From Myxococcales bacterium (GTDB lineage: Bacteria; Lernaellota; Lernaellaia; Lernaellales; Lernaellaceae): a stretch of DNA of 64,000 nt. A model generated the notes under the pieces. That model ran no database searches. It had not been told where the DNA came from and saw only the letters and a program-made list of their open reading frames with translations. The stretch covers positions 1 to 64,000 of the forward strand of contig JAAYVF010000060.1 of assembly GCA_012517325.1 (NCBI GenBank), in the 5' to 3' direction. Both the position numbers and the translations under genes were made by a program. Positions within the stretch are counted from its first letter, which is position 1. Each line of letters begins with the position of its first letter. Positions 53,572-63,109 of the stretch are shown here, piece after piece.

Positions 53572-56487
53572 ATGCAACGGCTAGCGGATTTCATTCTTCG
53601 GCAACGCGCCGCGGTTCTGGCGGCGATCGTCGCGCTCACCCTCCTACTGGGCTACCAGGCGGCCAAGTTGCGCCGCGACAACGATATTTTTCACTTTTTA
53701 CCGGCCGGCGACCCCGACGTCCGCTTCTTCATGGAAACGGGCGAGCGCTTCGGCAGCAATTTCACCAATATGGTCGCCCTGGAAACGGCCGACCTGTTCA
53801 CCGCTGAAAACCTGAAAACCCTGCGCGAACTGACCGCCGCGATCGAACGCGTCGAGGGCGTGACGCAATCGCTCAGCCTGACCAACGTCCTGGACACCCG
53901 GCGCAATGGCGATTCCGTGGAAATCGCGCAGCTCATCCCGCCCGAAGCCTTGCCGACGCAGCCCAACGAATTGACGCTATTGCGCCAGGCGGCGCTGCAC
54001 AATCCGAACCTGGCCGGCAGTCTGGTTTCGGAAGACGGCCGCACGGCGCTGATCGCGGTCAGCCTGGCAGCCGACGCCGACCGCGAGGCGGCAGCGCGGC
54101 AGGTCAAGGCGGTCGCCCGCCAGACCGCGCCCAAGGCCAAATTGTATTTCGGCGGTTACGCCATGGTCATGGATTCCATGCAGGAGATGATCAACGCCGA
54201 CATGACCCGCCTGATCCCCATCACCGTGGCGGTCGTGATTCTCGTGCTTTTCCTGGGCTTCGGCAGCGCGCGGGGCGTGCTGTTGCCGCTGGCGGTCGTG
54301 GCCCTGGCGAACGGATGGACGCTGGGCTTGATGAGCCTGGCGGGCATTCCGCTGACCCTGCTGACCTCGCTGGCGCCGGTGGTGATCGTCGCCACGGGCG
54401 CGTCGGCCGGCATCTACGTGCTCGGACGCTATTATGAAGGATCGGTGGACGCGACCGACCAGCGGGCCGTCGTCGCGGCGGCGCTGGGCAAGGTGAACGG
54501 ACCGATTCTCCTGTCCGGACTGGCCGCAGCGCTGGGCTTCCTGGCCCTGCTGATCGCGCCGATGACCCTGTTCAAGCAGTTCGGCGTCGCGGCGGCCCTG
54601 GGCTCGCTGGTGTCGGCGCTGTTGTCGGTCACCTTCCTGCCCGCGCTGCTTTCCTATCTGCCGCTCCGGCCGGCGCGGCCGTTTCTGCGCCGCCGCCCGT
54701 TCGCCGCGCCCGAAAACGGCCTGCTCGGCCGCCTGGGCCGCCTGGCCTCCGAACGGTCCCTGGCCGTGTTGCTCGTCGCCCTGGCGCTCGTGCTGACAGC
54801 GGGCGCGCTGCTGGCGCGGATTCCGCTTTACGCCGACCTGATGACGTACTTTCCGCCCGCCAGCGAGACCCGCGTTTCCGAGGCGCTATTGCGCGACAAG
54901 TTCGGCGGCTCGCAGTTTTTCTTCGTCAATTTCCAGGCCAAGGACGTGCGCGATCCGGTTGTGCTCGACCAGATGGATCGCCTGATGAAGCGGCTGCGTT
55001 CGGTGCCCGGCGTCAACTACCCGCAGTCGATCGTCGACGTCGTCGCGCTGCTCAACCGGCTGATGCACGGCGAGCCCGGCGTGCCCGATTCGCGCGAGAA
55101 GATCGACAACCTCTGGTTCTTCCTGCAAGGCCAGAAAATGATCGCCCCCTTCATCGACAAGGACACGCAAAACGCCGTCGTCCAGGCGCGCCTGGGCGCC
55201 AGCGATCCCCGTGTCCTCGCGTCGAGCCTGACAACCATTCAAGACCTGCTCGACCGCGAATTCCCGCGTGAGGGTTTCGCCGTCCCCTGGACCGGCCTGA
55301 CCGGCGAGCAGCGGGACGCGCTGCGCCAATACCAGGCCAAACACCTGGCCGAAAAAATCCGCCTCGATCTGCGGCCGGTTTTGCCGGACCTGCCGGCCGA
55401 ATTGCCGGCCGTGGAGCGTTTGTTGGTCGAGGCCATGTCGACGTCGACCGCGCTGGAAAGCGGCCTGCGGCAACCATTCCGGAAAATCGCCGCGCATTAC
55501 CTGAGCGGTGCCGATTGCGACATCCCGCTGCCGGAAAATTTCGACGCCGAGCCACTGGCCGAGGCGCTGTCCCTGGCCGAAACGTTCACCGCCCCCGGTT
55601 TCGCCGTCGTGCTGCAAGCCAAGCTGCCGCCGGCGGTGCTGCAGGAGGATCCGGACAGCGTTTCGTTCGCGGCGGACGCCCTGGCGAACCTGGCGGCGGG
55701 CGCCGCGAACGAACAGCGGTATCAACGAGTCCAATCAAAATTACTCGGTTGGCTGGCCGACGATTACCGTTTCAAGCTCGACCAACCCGGCCGGGAACGC
55801 CTGGCCGCCGATTTGCGCGCCGACCTGTGGGGCGTCAACGCCCAGCACGTCTTCGCCGATCGCGAAAACTACCGCCGGATCCTCGGCCGCGAACCGGCGG
55901 ACGGCGAGGCGGTGCGCTGGGAAATCAAGCTGACCGGCTGGCCGGTCGTTTCCGGCAAGTTCGACGCCCGGCTGCTGCCGGTGCAGCTCGAAATGCTGGC
56001 CCTGGTGCTCGCCGTCCTGTGGATCCTCCTGGCGCTCTACCTCCGCTCGCCCCTCGGCGGCCTGCTGGCCGTGTCGCCGGCGGCGTTGACGGTGCTGATC
56101 CACTTCGGGGTGATGGGCGCGCTCGGGTTTCCGCTCGACAACAGCGCGGTGATGATTTCGGGCATCGCCCTGGGGATCAGCGTCGGCTACGCGATCGTCT
56201 TCACCGCCCGGCTGCGGGAAGAGGCGGCGGCGGGCGCGTCGCCGGCCGGCGCGACGGTGCGCGCCTTGACGACCACCGGACGGGCCATTAGCATGAGCGC
56301 GCTTTCCGTCGCACTGGGGTTCCTGGTGCTGGTTTTTTCAGAAATGACTCCCCAAAAACGGTTTGGGTTGTTGATTGCGTTAGCCCTGGTCGTCGCCGCG
56401 GCGGCGACGTTTACGGTTTATCCGGCGGCGCTCGGGCGGCTTCGCCCCCGCTGGCTCCGCGACGCGGCGCGCGGCTCGAAAAGTTGA
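53572..56487 (+). CDS. RND/MMPL-family exporter
   Basis: 971 residues from the ATG of MQRLADFILRQRAAVLAAIV; an ATG 57 bases earlier adds an atypical leader. Two halves each carry one N-terminal helix, a large periplasmic domain, and a five-helix MMPL block. The first block is LIPITVAVVILVLFLGFGSA to VSALLSVTFLPALL; the second starts at VQLEMLALVLAVLWILLALY. The ALxxxGRAISMSALSVALGF-like region near the C terminus is typical. The driving force is proton transfer across the inner membrane. MMPL proteins of this size export lipids such as hopanoids or glycolipids, and the LolA-like gene 18 bases downstream suggests a lipid or lipoprotein cargo. Confidence 0.92.
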   Translation: MQRLADFILRQRAAVLAAIVALTLLLGYQAAKLRRDNDIFHFLPAGDPDVRFFMETGERFGSNFTNMVALETADLFTAENLKTLRELTAAIERVEGVTQSLSLTNVLDTRRNGDSVEIAQLIPPEALPTQPNELTLLRQAALHNPNLAGSLVSEDGRTALIAVSLAADADREAAARQVKAVARQTAPKAKLYFGGYAMVMDSMQEMINADMTRLIPITVAVVILVLFLGFGSARGVLLPLAVVALANGWTLGLMSLAGIPLTLLTSLAPVVIVATGASAGIYVLGRYYEGSVDATDQRAVVAAALGKVNGPILLSGLAAALGFLALLIAPMTLFKQFGVAAALGSLVSALLSVTFLPALLSYLPLRPARPFLRRRPFAAPENGLLGRLGRLASERSLAVLLVALALVLTAGALLARIPLYADLMTYFPPASETRVSEALLRDKFGGSQFFFVNFQAKDVRDPVVLDQMDRLMKRLRSVPGVNYPQSIVDVVALLNRLMHGEPGVPDSREKIDNLWFFLQGQKMIAPFIDKDTQNAVVQARLGASDPRVLASSLTTIQDLLDREFPREGFAVPWTGLTGEQRDALRQYQAKHLAEKIRLDLRPVLPDLPAELPAVERLLVEAMSTSTALESGLRQPFRKIAAHYLSGADCDIPLPENFDAEPLAEALSLAETFTAPGFAVVLQAKLPPAVLQEDPDSVSFAADALANLAAGAANEQRYQRVQSKLLGWLADDYRFKLDQPGRERLAADLRADLWGVNAQHVFADRENYRRILGREPADGEAVRWEIKLTGWPVVSGKFDARLLPVQLEMLALVLAVLWILLALYLRSPLGGLLAVSPAALTVLIHFGVMGALGFPLDNSAVMISGIALGISVGYAIVFTARLREEAAAGASPAGATVRALTTTGRAISMSALSVALGFLVLVFSEMTPQKRFGLLIALALVVAAAATFTVYPAALGRLRPRWLRDAARGSKS

Positions 56488-56505
56488 TCGAGAAAGGAAA
56501 TCAGC

Positions 56506-57267
56506 ATGTTCAACTGGAAACGGTTGTCTTTGGCGGTTTTGTTGGGCGTCGGGTGCCTGCTGGCGGCGACCGCTCACGCCCAGGAGATGGACGGTAACGC
56601 GATCCTGCGCAAAGCCGACGACGTCGCCAACGCGATGAAAGATCTCAAATTCGACATGACCATGATTCTGGTCGACAAGAGCGGCATCGAGAAAAAACGG
56701 GTCCTGCGCGTCTGGCAGAAGGACAAGAAGCGGATGACCAAGTTCATGGAACCGGCCACCGAGCGCGGCATGGCGGTCTTGGTCATCGACGACCAGACCA
56801 GCTTCACCTACCTGCCCGCCTACAAAAAGGTCCGCCGTATCGCCTCGCACGTGCGCAACCAGTCGCTGATGGGCGCCGATTTCTCGCAGGAAGACCTGTC
56901 CACCACCCACCTCTCCAACGATTACAACGCCGACCTGCTGGAAACGACGGCCGATAATTACCTGCTGAAACTGACGCCCAAGCCGGACAAGATGCTCAGC
57001 TATTCCAAGCTGGAGATCACCCTCCAGCGCAACACGCTGCTCATCACCCAGCTCAAATATTTCGACAAGATCAGCGGCAAGCACGTCAAGACCGAGGACC
57101 GCGAGAACTTCACCACCATCAAGGGCTACACCGCGCCGCGCCACGTCAAAATGACCGACCTGGCTTCCGGCCATTACACGACCATCGACATGACCAACGT
57201 CGAATACGACACGAACATCAGCGAGGACATCTTCACCACGCGCTACCTGCGGCGCCCCGAGAAATAA
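56506..57267 (+). CDS. Outer-membrane lipoprotein-sorting (LolA-like) protein
   Basis: 253 residues. Signal peptide 1-24 (MFNWKRLSLAVLLGVGCLLA). The mature protein starts with NAILRKADDVANAMKDLKFD and continues with LRVWQKDKKRMTKFMEPATE, the pattern of the LolA_like outer-membrane lipoprotein-sorting family, an unclosed half-barrel that holds acyl chains. In such operons it ferries a lipid or lipoprotein between an RND protein and the outer membrane. AAGGAAAT precedes the ATG by 7 bases, and it begins 18 bases after the RND stop. Confidence 0.92.
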   Translation: MFNWKRLSLAVLLGVGCLLAATAHAQEMDGNAILRKADDVANAMKDLKFDMTMILVDKSGIEKKRVLRVWQKDKKRMTKFMEPATERGMAVLVIDDQTSFTYLPAYKKVRRIASHVRNQSLMGADFSQEDLSTTHLSNDYNADLLETTADNYLLKLTPKPDKMLSYSKLEITLQRNTLLITQLKYFDKISGKHVKTEDRENFTTIKGYTAPRHVKMTDLASGHYTTIDMTNVEYDTNISEDIFTTRYLRRPEK

Positions 57268-57270
57268 CGG

Positions 57271-58770
57271 ATGGCCCGTCGCTTCCGGTCCTGGCTTCTT
57301 TTGCTCGCGCCGACGCTCTGCCTGTGGGCGGCCGCGGCCGGCGCCGCGCCCAAGGCCGGTCTGACCTGGAGCGGCTTCTTCGAGTCCATCAACCGCGCCA
57401 CCATCGAGGGCCCCAGCGAATTCAACTACAACGAAAACGTGCTGGGCCTCGAGGTCACCGCCATCCCGACGGGCATGGCGATGGTCTACGGCAGCTTGCA
57501 CCTGGTGAACATCGGCATCGACGAGCGCGTCGACGATCACACCCTGACCATCGACCAGCAGCAGGACCGGTCGCAGACCGATCCCGTGCGGCTGGAACTG
57601 GATGAAGCCTACCTGCAGGTTTCCGGCCTCGGCGTGAAGGACCTGGACCTGAAAATCGGCAAACAGCGCATCCAGTGGGGCACCGGCGACCAGTTCAACC
57701 CGACCGACAACCTCAACCCCGACGACCTGCACGACCCACTACGCTTCGGCGCCAAGGTGCCGACCCCGGCGCTGCAGGCCCAGTACTTTCTCGGCCAGTC
57801 GACATTTACCGCCGTGCTGGTGCCGCTGTTCGAGCCGGCGCTGCTGCCGCGCACCGACGTGCGGCCGATTTTCGAGAAGCAGTTCGCCGAAATGTCGAGC
57901 TCGTTTCAGATCGACACCGGCGACGCGGTGCTCGACAGCCTGTTCGATTCGATGATCGGGCCGGCGCTCGACGGCGCGTCGCTCGGGTCGGTCAACATTC
58001 ACGGCACCCTGCCCGACAAAACGCCGCGCAACATGAACTACGGCCTGAAGTTCGCCAGCAACTTCGGCCCGATCGACTTTTCGATCAGCTACGCCTACGT
58101 GCGCGACGACTTCGGCGTCCCCAAGCGCATCACCATGACGGTCGCGCCGCTGTCGGGCGATTCCGGCAAGCTGATCGACACCGTCGACGTCGACGTCGAA
58201 AACGCGTTCCCGCGCGAGCACGTGATCGGCGGCGACTACTCGGCCAACGTGCCCGCGCTCGACATCGGCGTCTGGGGCGAGGTGGCCTTCTTCATTCCGG
58301 AATCGATGGAAACGACCTACGTGCTCGACGCCGGCACGGAATTCAACCGGCTGTTCGGCGGGATCGCGCGGCGCGATCTGGAAAACGGCGTGGTCATCGC
58401 CAAGGACAAGCCGCTCGAGGACAATTTCTTCAAGGCCGTCGCGGGCCTCGACTACACCTTCCCCGGCGCGATCTACATCAACACGCAGTACGTGCACGGC
58501 TTTCCCAACGAGAGCACGGCCGAGGCGATTTCCGATTACCAGTTTCTCATGATCGACCGGCCGTTCCTCAACGACGCGATCAAACCGCGCCTCAACGCCC
58601 TCTATTGCTACACCGACCAGAGCTTCGTGATTTACCCGGAAGTGTATTTCTTCCCGTACGACGCGATCGAAATCTCACTCGGCACTTTTCACATTTTCGG
58701 TGAGATCGACACCAGCTTCGGCCAGTTCGGCCACGACTTCGCGTTCCTGCGCGCCAAGGCGACGTTCTGA
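57271..58770 (+). CDS. DUF1302-like outer-membrane protein
   Basis: 499 residues with a signal peptide (1-26, ending AAGAAPKAG). GLTWSGFFESINRATIEGPS and the diagnostic GKQRIQWGTGDQFNPTDNLN mark the DUF1302 family of outer-membrane barrels. The chain ends RAKATF with the terminal Phe of a barrel. It begins 3 bases after the LolA-like gene, so all three form an operon. DUF1302 barrels occur with RND and LolA-like or DUF1329 proteins in several proteobacteria, where they likely take part in lipid or lipoprotein placement. Confidence 0.85.
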   Translation: MARRFRSWLLLLAPTLCLWAAAAGAAPKAGLTWSGFFESINRATIEGPSEFNYNENVLGLEVTAIPTGMAMVYGSLHLVNIGIDERVDDHTLTIDQQQDRSQTDPVRLELDEAYLQVSGLGVKDLDLKIGKQRIQWGTGDQFNPTDNLNPDDLHDPLRFGAKVPTPALQAQYFLGQSTFTAVLVPLFEPALLPRTDVRPIFEKQFAEMSSSFQIDTGDAVLDSLFDSMIGPALDGASLGSVNIHGTLPDKTPRNMNYGLKFASNFGPIDFSISYAYVRDDFGVPKRITMTVAPLSGDSGKLIDTVDVDVENAFPREHVIGGDYSANVPALDIGVWGEVAFFIPESMETTYVLDAGTEFNRLFGGIARRDLENGVVIAKDKPLEDNFFKAVAGLDYTFPGAIYINTQYVHGFPNESTAEAISDYQFLMIDRPFLNDAIKPRLNALYCYTDQSFVIYPEVYFFPYDAIEISLGTFHIFGEIDTSFGQFGHDFAFLRAKATF

Positions 58771-58777
58771 TGAAAGT

Positions 58778-58796
58778 GGCGCGGATGAAACGCGCC
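58778..58796. terminator. Possible shared hairpin between convergent genes
   Basis: GGCGCG and CGCGCC (perfect 6-bp stem, seven-base loop) lie just after the stop of the DUF1302-like gene, in the 124-base convergent gap. There is no T run behind it on the plus strand, although an A-rich run is present nearby, so a terminator role is only possible. Confidence 0.3.
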
Positions 58797-58894
58797 CCGA
58801 CGATCAATCAACGTAAAAAAATGTATTGGAATAGGTTCAAGGCCGCCGGATATTGTTCAGACAGTGATTGAATGTTCAATATTGTCGGAACTCA

Positions 58895-60139
58895 TCAATC
58901 CGCCAAAGGAAAAGCAACGTCCGTCAATTCCCAATAGGCGTCGTCGTTGAAATCAATATCAGGCAGCACGACTCTTTTCCATTCACCCTTGTCGAAATGC
59001 AGGATCAAGCCAATGGTTTTATCCATCGGCTCGACAACAGTATACATCGAGGCTCCAACCGCCCACATCTCCATTGCCGAGATCGTCGCCACGCTATTAA
59101 AGTAGCTGCTTGCATGGAGGACGATTTGTTGGATATTCGGCAACTCATCATGCCAGCCGTCTTGGGCGTATCGCGCGGCGACATTTTCCGACTCGACCAG
59201 CCATCCATTTTGCCTATCGATAAATGAGAACGAGGCGGAAAAGCCAAACTCGCCACACGTATTATCCTCACCAACCCAATCCTCTTGTCTCCAAGCGCCA
59301 TCAAAATAATGTAAAATCACCGGCGCATAAAACTCGTTGCCAAAACCCGCCGCCCAACCTTCTGCCTCGTCGTTGAAAACAACCGCGTTCAAAGTCCAAC
59401 TGCCGGCCACCTCCGGTAATTCTTCTTCCTGCCAGGAGACGCCGTCGTAGACGAGCATCAATCCCCTTCGCAAGTCGGGATAAGTGGCGTCGTAGTACCC
59501 GGCGGCATGACCAAATTGATCGGACCAGACGTGAATGCTCTCCAGATGCCAGGCGTTTTCGAGCGCCGGCGCCTCGACGAATTGCCAAGCGCCGTCGATA
59601 TAGTGCATCAGTAAATCGCCGTTCGTCGCGCTATCGCCCCCGATCGCCCAACCTTCCCGCGTGTTCAACATATGGATATCGTGTACGCTCCAGCCGGTTT
59701 CGCGTGCGGGGGTTTCTTCCTGGAGCCACTCGCCGTTCTCGTAACGCAGGATCAGGCCGGCGATGGGCAGGCCGATGTCATCACGGCGCACCGAGCCTAC
59801 CGCCCAGCCCTGGGTTTTCGTCGGAAAGGACAGGGCATACAGATACACGCGCTCCGTTTGCTCCGGTAGCGTTTCCAGGGCCCATTTCTCGTTTTGATAA
59901 TGAGTAACGAACCCGATGCCCGCTCGACAATTGTAACCGGTTGCCCATCCCTCGTTTGGATCGACCGTCGTATCGTTGTTGTCGTTGTTGTCGTCATTGT
60001 CGTCGTCATTGTTATCGTTGTCGTCATCATCATCTTGAGCCTGCCCCGAGGGCGACTCGGGGTCATCATCGTCGGATGAATTTTGGCAACCGGCGAAAAC
60101 GGACAAAAAGAGCAAGAGAAAAAGGCAAATGCGTTTCAT
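58895..60139 (-). CDS. Lipoprotein with Asp/Asn-rich linker and propeller-like repeats
   Basis: 414 residues from the ATG of MKRICLFLLLFLSVFAGC, with AGGAAG 6 bases upstream; an ATG 15 bases earlier lacks a site. Cys18 is the lipidated residue. It is followed by about 45 residues that are almost only Asp and Asn, then a domain of repeated beta units, each with a GWAxG or GHAAG-like turn (EGWATGYNCRAG, QGWAVGSVRRDD, EGWAIGGDSATN, EGWAAGFGNEFY). This arrangement suggests a beta-propeller of the YCF48/BNR kind. Probably outer-membrane-anchored and surface exposed. Its role is unknown. Confidence 0.82.
   Translation of the reverse strand: MKRICLFLLLFLSVFAGCQNSSDDDDPESPSGQAQDDDDDNDNNDDDNDDNNDNNDTTVDPNEGWATGYNCRAGIGFVTHYQNEKWALETLPEQTERVYLYALSFPTKTQGWAVGSVRRDDIGLPIAGLILRYENGEWLQEETPARETGWSVHDIHMLNTREGWAIGGDSATNGDLLMHYIDGAWQFVEAPALENAWHLESIHVWSDQFGHAAGYYDATYPDLRRGLMLVYDGVSWQEEELPEVAGSWTLNAVVFNDEAEGWAAGFGNEFYAPVILHYFDGAWRQEDWVGEDNTCGEFGFSASFSFIDRQNGWLVESENVAARYAQDGWHDELPNIQQIVLHASSYFNSVATISAMEMWAVGASMYTVVEPMDKTIGLILHFDKGEWKRVVLPDIDFNDDAYWELTDVAFPLAD
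59960..60040. repeat. Trinucleotide low-complexity tract (GAC/GAT and AAC/AAT codons)
   Basis: On the plus strand the tract is made of GTC, GTT, ATC and ATT triplets that encode the Asp/Asn linker of the lipoprotein on the other strand. A similar tract lies at 15885-15970 in the other Asp-rich lipoprotein gene. Such triplet tracts can expand or contract by slippage, changing linker length. Confidence 0.7.
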
Positions 60140-60225
60140 GCTTCGCTTCCTCATGATTCGAAATCCATCATCATGACCACTGGCATTGTATCACTCTTTT
60201 AAGTAAACTTCGTTTTCCCGAATTC

Positions 60226-62386
60226 TTAATAAATCGACATTTGTGGATCACCATAGAGCGTGGTAATCAACACTTGATTGTAATTCGCCATGTCTAATCG
60301 ACCGTATATGGGCTCGGTTGCATAGGCTAATGCCAAGCCGATATTCAGGTTCATCCGGATCGCAAAATCAGCCCACCGATATCTGATTTCCTGCATTCCG
60401 TAATCAGTCATACAGGTGTCGAAATTTTTACAATCGTTTGTAGCCCATCCGGTAATCGTGCTGGCAATTGATGCCGCCGACCTCCAACGCAGCATTTTAT
60501 AAGCTAAATTTCCCAGGTCGTCGGGTTTACCCATGTTGCATCCGCCGAAGTAGTGGATGTGCCTAGTCGTCCTTCCACAACTTAAACTACCGTATCCACC
60601 TTGGATATCAGAGGAATAGACAAACGGCAAAGCATTGATTTCTCCATCCGCACAATTCGTCTGACAATTATCACTTTGCGGTGCATTGTCCACTGGCAAA
60701 TCACAAATCCATCTTCTTCGGTTGGAACTGTCGGGACTTCCATGTGAAAATTGCAGCAATACACCAAAGCTTTGATTGTATAATGTTGCTTTATATGTTG
60801 AGTTATTGAGATCCTCGGTACTCGAACCGCTGCAATAGGTATTGCCGTCCCAAGAACAGTTATCATCACTATCGTCATCATCGATGGGTAACATTTCGAT
60901 ACAATCCGCCTCGTTGCAATGATCATACAATCGGTATTGCGCGTTGAAGCCGGCTTCCTGAACGATATCGGTATAAATCGCCTGCGTGGTAAGGGAGCAA
61001 TCAAATTTACTTTCGTAACAATATTCGTTGCAATGTCCATCTACCCTTGTATCGAAAAGTCTTATCATACTGGCCGCGAGAAATACCTTTTGACGGTAGG
61101 CCGTGCCATAGGTTCCTTCTTGGAAGGCAATCGTGCGCGATAAAATGCAATTGAGCGCTTGTGTATCGTATAATGCCGCATAAGTGGAATTGTAATATAC
61201 CGGGATCCGACCCACGATGATGTCTTGCTCGAGTTTCAAACCATAGATATAGGTTTGCCAGCACAATTCACCCAAGGATATTTGGCAATAATCCCCACCG
61301 AATTCCGCCAGATTGCCATTGAGGTTTCGATCCCATAAGTGAGTGGCATCCAAGTCCGAATAATAGCGATCCGAATAACGATAATTGTCGGCATCGCCAT
61401 CGGGAACCGCTTTGATCATCGGGATCCAAACGTCTCCGTTCGATTCCGCTAAGGTGCGAGGATCGCCGATAAACAACATAACCGATATTCAGTGTGTTAA
61501 GATTGCTTCTCAGCCAGCTTTTTATTAAACCCCAACGATATCCAAGCCCGCCCCAATCGCTTTCGGTCGCCACATAAACGGTGATGCCGCGAGACGCCTT
61601 CGAATCGATATAGTCGTCAATGATCCCGGCAGAGTTATCGTAGATGTTGTCGGTCGTGATGATTACCTCGGAAAACGTAACCTTGGCCGATTTATCCGAG
61701 CGTGCCTCGTAAAGCGGAAGAATATCATTAAAATTCCAAATATTTTCGGCGGCTCTGTCAGCCAGAAAATCGCCTTTCATATCCTGCAGCGGGGTTCCAG
61801 TGCGCTAATAATAAATCCGAAAACTAGCGGATGAAGTCAGAAAAAGAGCGCCCTTTTGGATATCATACTGAAATGGACTGACCGCCACCAACGCATAGAC
61901 CCATTGCCGAAGGGTTTCGATGGAAGAAATCTGGATCGGCGCCGCCGGGAAAAGTTTTTCATGGTTGAGTGCGGCATCCTCGCTTGGGGCAAATTCCCCC
62001 TCGCCCGAGGTAATCGGTTTCAGCTCAATGAAGTTTTAGTACGTTTCAGTGTTGTCGGCGTAAATAATAAGATTGACACTTTCCGGATTGATATCGGCCG
62101 GCAGTCCGACGGGAATGAACACCATGGGAAGCGCTGGACCGCCCGTAAAACCATAATTATTGAAACCGGGGATGTTGATAGTACGTTCATTCTCACCGAA
62201 TGTAACATCCGTATCGGGAATTTTAAAGGAAATATCAATATAATTTTCTGTTGTTTCGATTGAAAAGTAGCTGCGCGGATCGCTTGAGAGTTCTTGGGAA
62301 TTGATCCCAAGAGTCCCGCAAAATCCGAAAGAGCTTCCAAAAAGCAGCGAACAAACAGTCACCAAAATAAAAAACAGTTTCCTCAT
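60226..62386 (-). pseudogene. Gingipain-type (peptidase C25) protease gene, inactivated
   Basis: From an ATG at 62386 (GGAGGGG 7 bases upstream; signal peptide MRKLFFILVTVCSLLFGSSF) one frame runs through a propeptide but meets TAA at 62036-62038 and TAG at about 61804-61806. After the first stop the same frame continues with ELKPITSGEGEFAPSED. It then reads on to SEVIITTDNIYDNSAGIIDD and WLRSNLNTLNIGY, where a single-base shift near 61480 moves it to VMLFIGDPRTLAESNGD. The catalytic domain that follows has the SHGSPDSS segment (His) and FGGCNMGKPDD (Cys) and runs to the natural end. Secreted Cys peptidase by family; broken here by two stops and one frameshift. Confidence 0.85.
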
Positions 62387-62482
62387 GATTACCCCTCCTA
62401 GTATACCCAATTGTGTTCGCCCGTCTTCAATATTGATAATTTTTAAGAACAACTATTTTTCAACCGTTTCTATTTAAAGTTA

Positions 62483-62511
62483 TTTAAAATCAACAAATTA
62501 GCGGCTGTCAA
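62483..62511 (-). promoter_or_regulatory. Promoter of the C25 peptidase gene
   Basis: TTGACA (62506-62511, minus strand), 17 bases and TTTAAA (62483-62488) lie in the AT-rich region about 97 bases ahead of the ATG. The -35 element is consensus and the -10 is a modest match. Confidence 0.5.
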
Positions 62512-62601
62512 TATATTTTTTAATCAATATTCATTTTAATCGGGCGGGTTATTCGTTTTTTCACCGAGGAGAAAAAGAATGTGATTCCCAGATGAGGGCG
62601 C

Positions 62602-63099
62602 TTACGACAGCCGTGACTCCAGCCATTGGGCGACGAGAACGGTGTGGCTGACGTTTTCGAGGACGAAGATCGAACGCAGGCGGAGGCCGGCGCATTCCCA
62701 ATCCACTTCCAGGGCCATCCGGCCTTCGATGCGCCGGCGGTCGGACAGCCGAACCTTGACCCCGCGCAGCAGCGTGTAGGGGATCCAGATCGGCCGGCGG
62801 ACGAACGTGCGCTTGAACAGCACGCCGCGGTCGCCGAGGTACAGCACGCCGGGGCGCACGAACAGCAGGCTCCAGCCCAAAAAAGCGGCGCCCTCGCGCT
62901 CCTCGTCCATCCGCCGCGTCAGGTAATAGAAACCGGCGAAATGCTGCATTCCCTCGCCGGGAGTTTCCGGGTTGCCCAGTTCGGCGGGCCAGGGGTATTT
63001 GCGCCGCAGATAGACTCCGAGCCCGAACCACACGCCCGCCAACACGACCAACAGCGATCCCACCAAAATGCTGTTGACGACGATCGGCGTGGCGGTCAT
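62602..63099 (-). CDS. Small membrane-anchored protein of unknown function
   Basis: 165 residues. One N-terminal membrane helix (VNSILVGSLLVVLAGVWFGL, about 8-28) is followed by a short soluble region with a beta-rich patch (SLLFVRPGVLYLGDRGVLFK, RPIWIPYTLLRGVKVRLSDR), resembling a PH-like or bPH domain. Function unknown. It begins 10 bases after the stop of the SurA-like gene and so belongs to its transcript. Confidence 0.75.
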   Translation of the reverse strand: MTATPIVVNSILVGSLLVVLAGVWFGLGVYLRRKYPWPAELGNPETPGEGMQHFAGFYYLTRRMDEEREGAAFLGWSLLFVRPGVLYLGDRGVLFKRTFVRRPIWIPYTLLRGVKVRLSDRRRIEGRMALEVDWECAGLRLRSIFVLENVSHTVLVAQWLESRLS

Positions 63100-63109
63100 G
63101 GCCGGTCGG

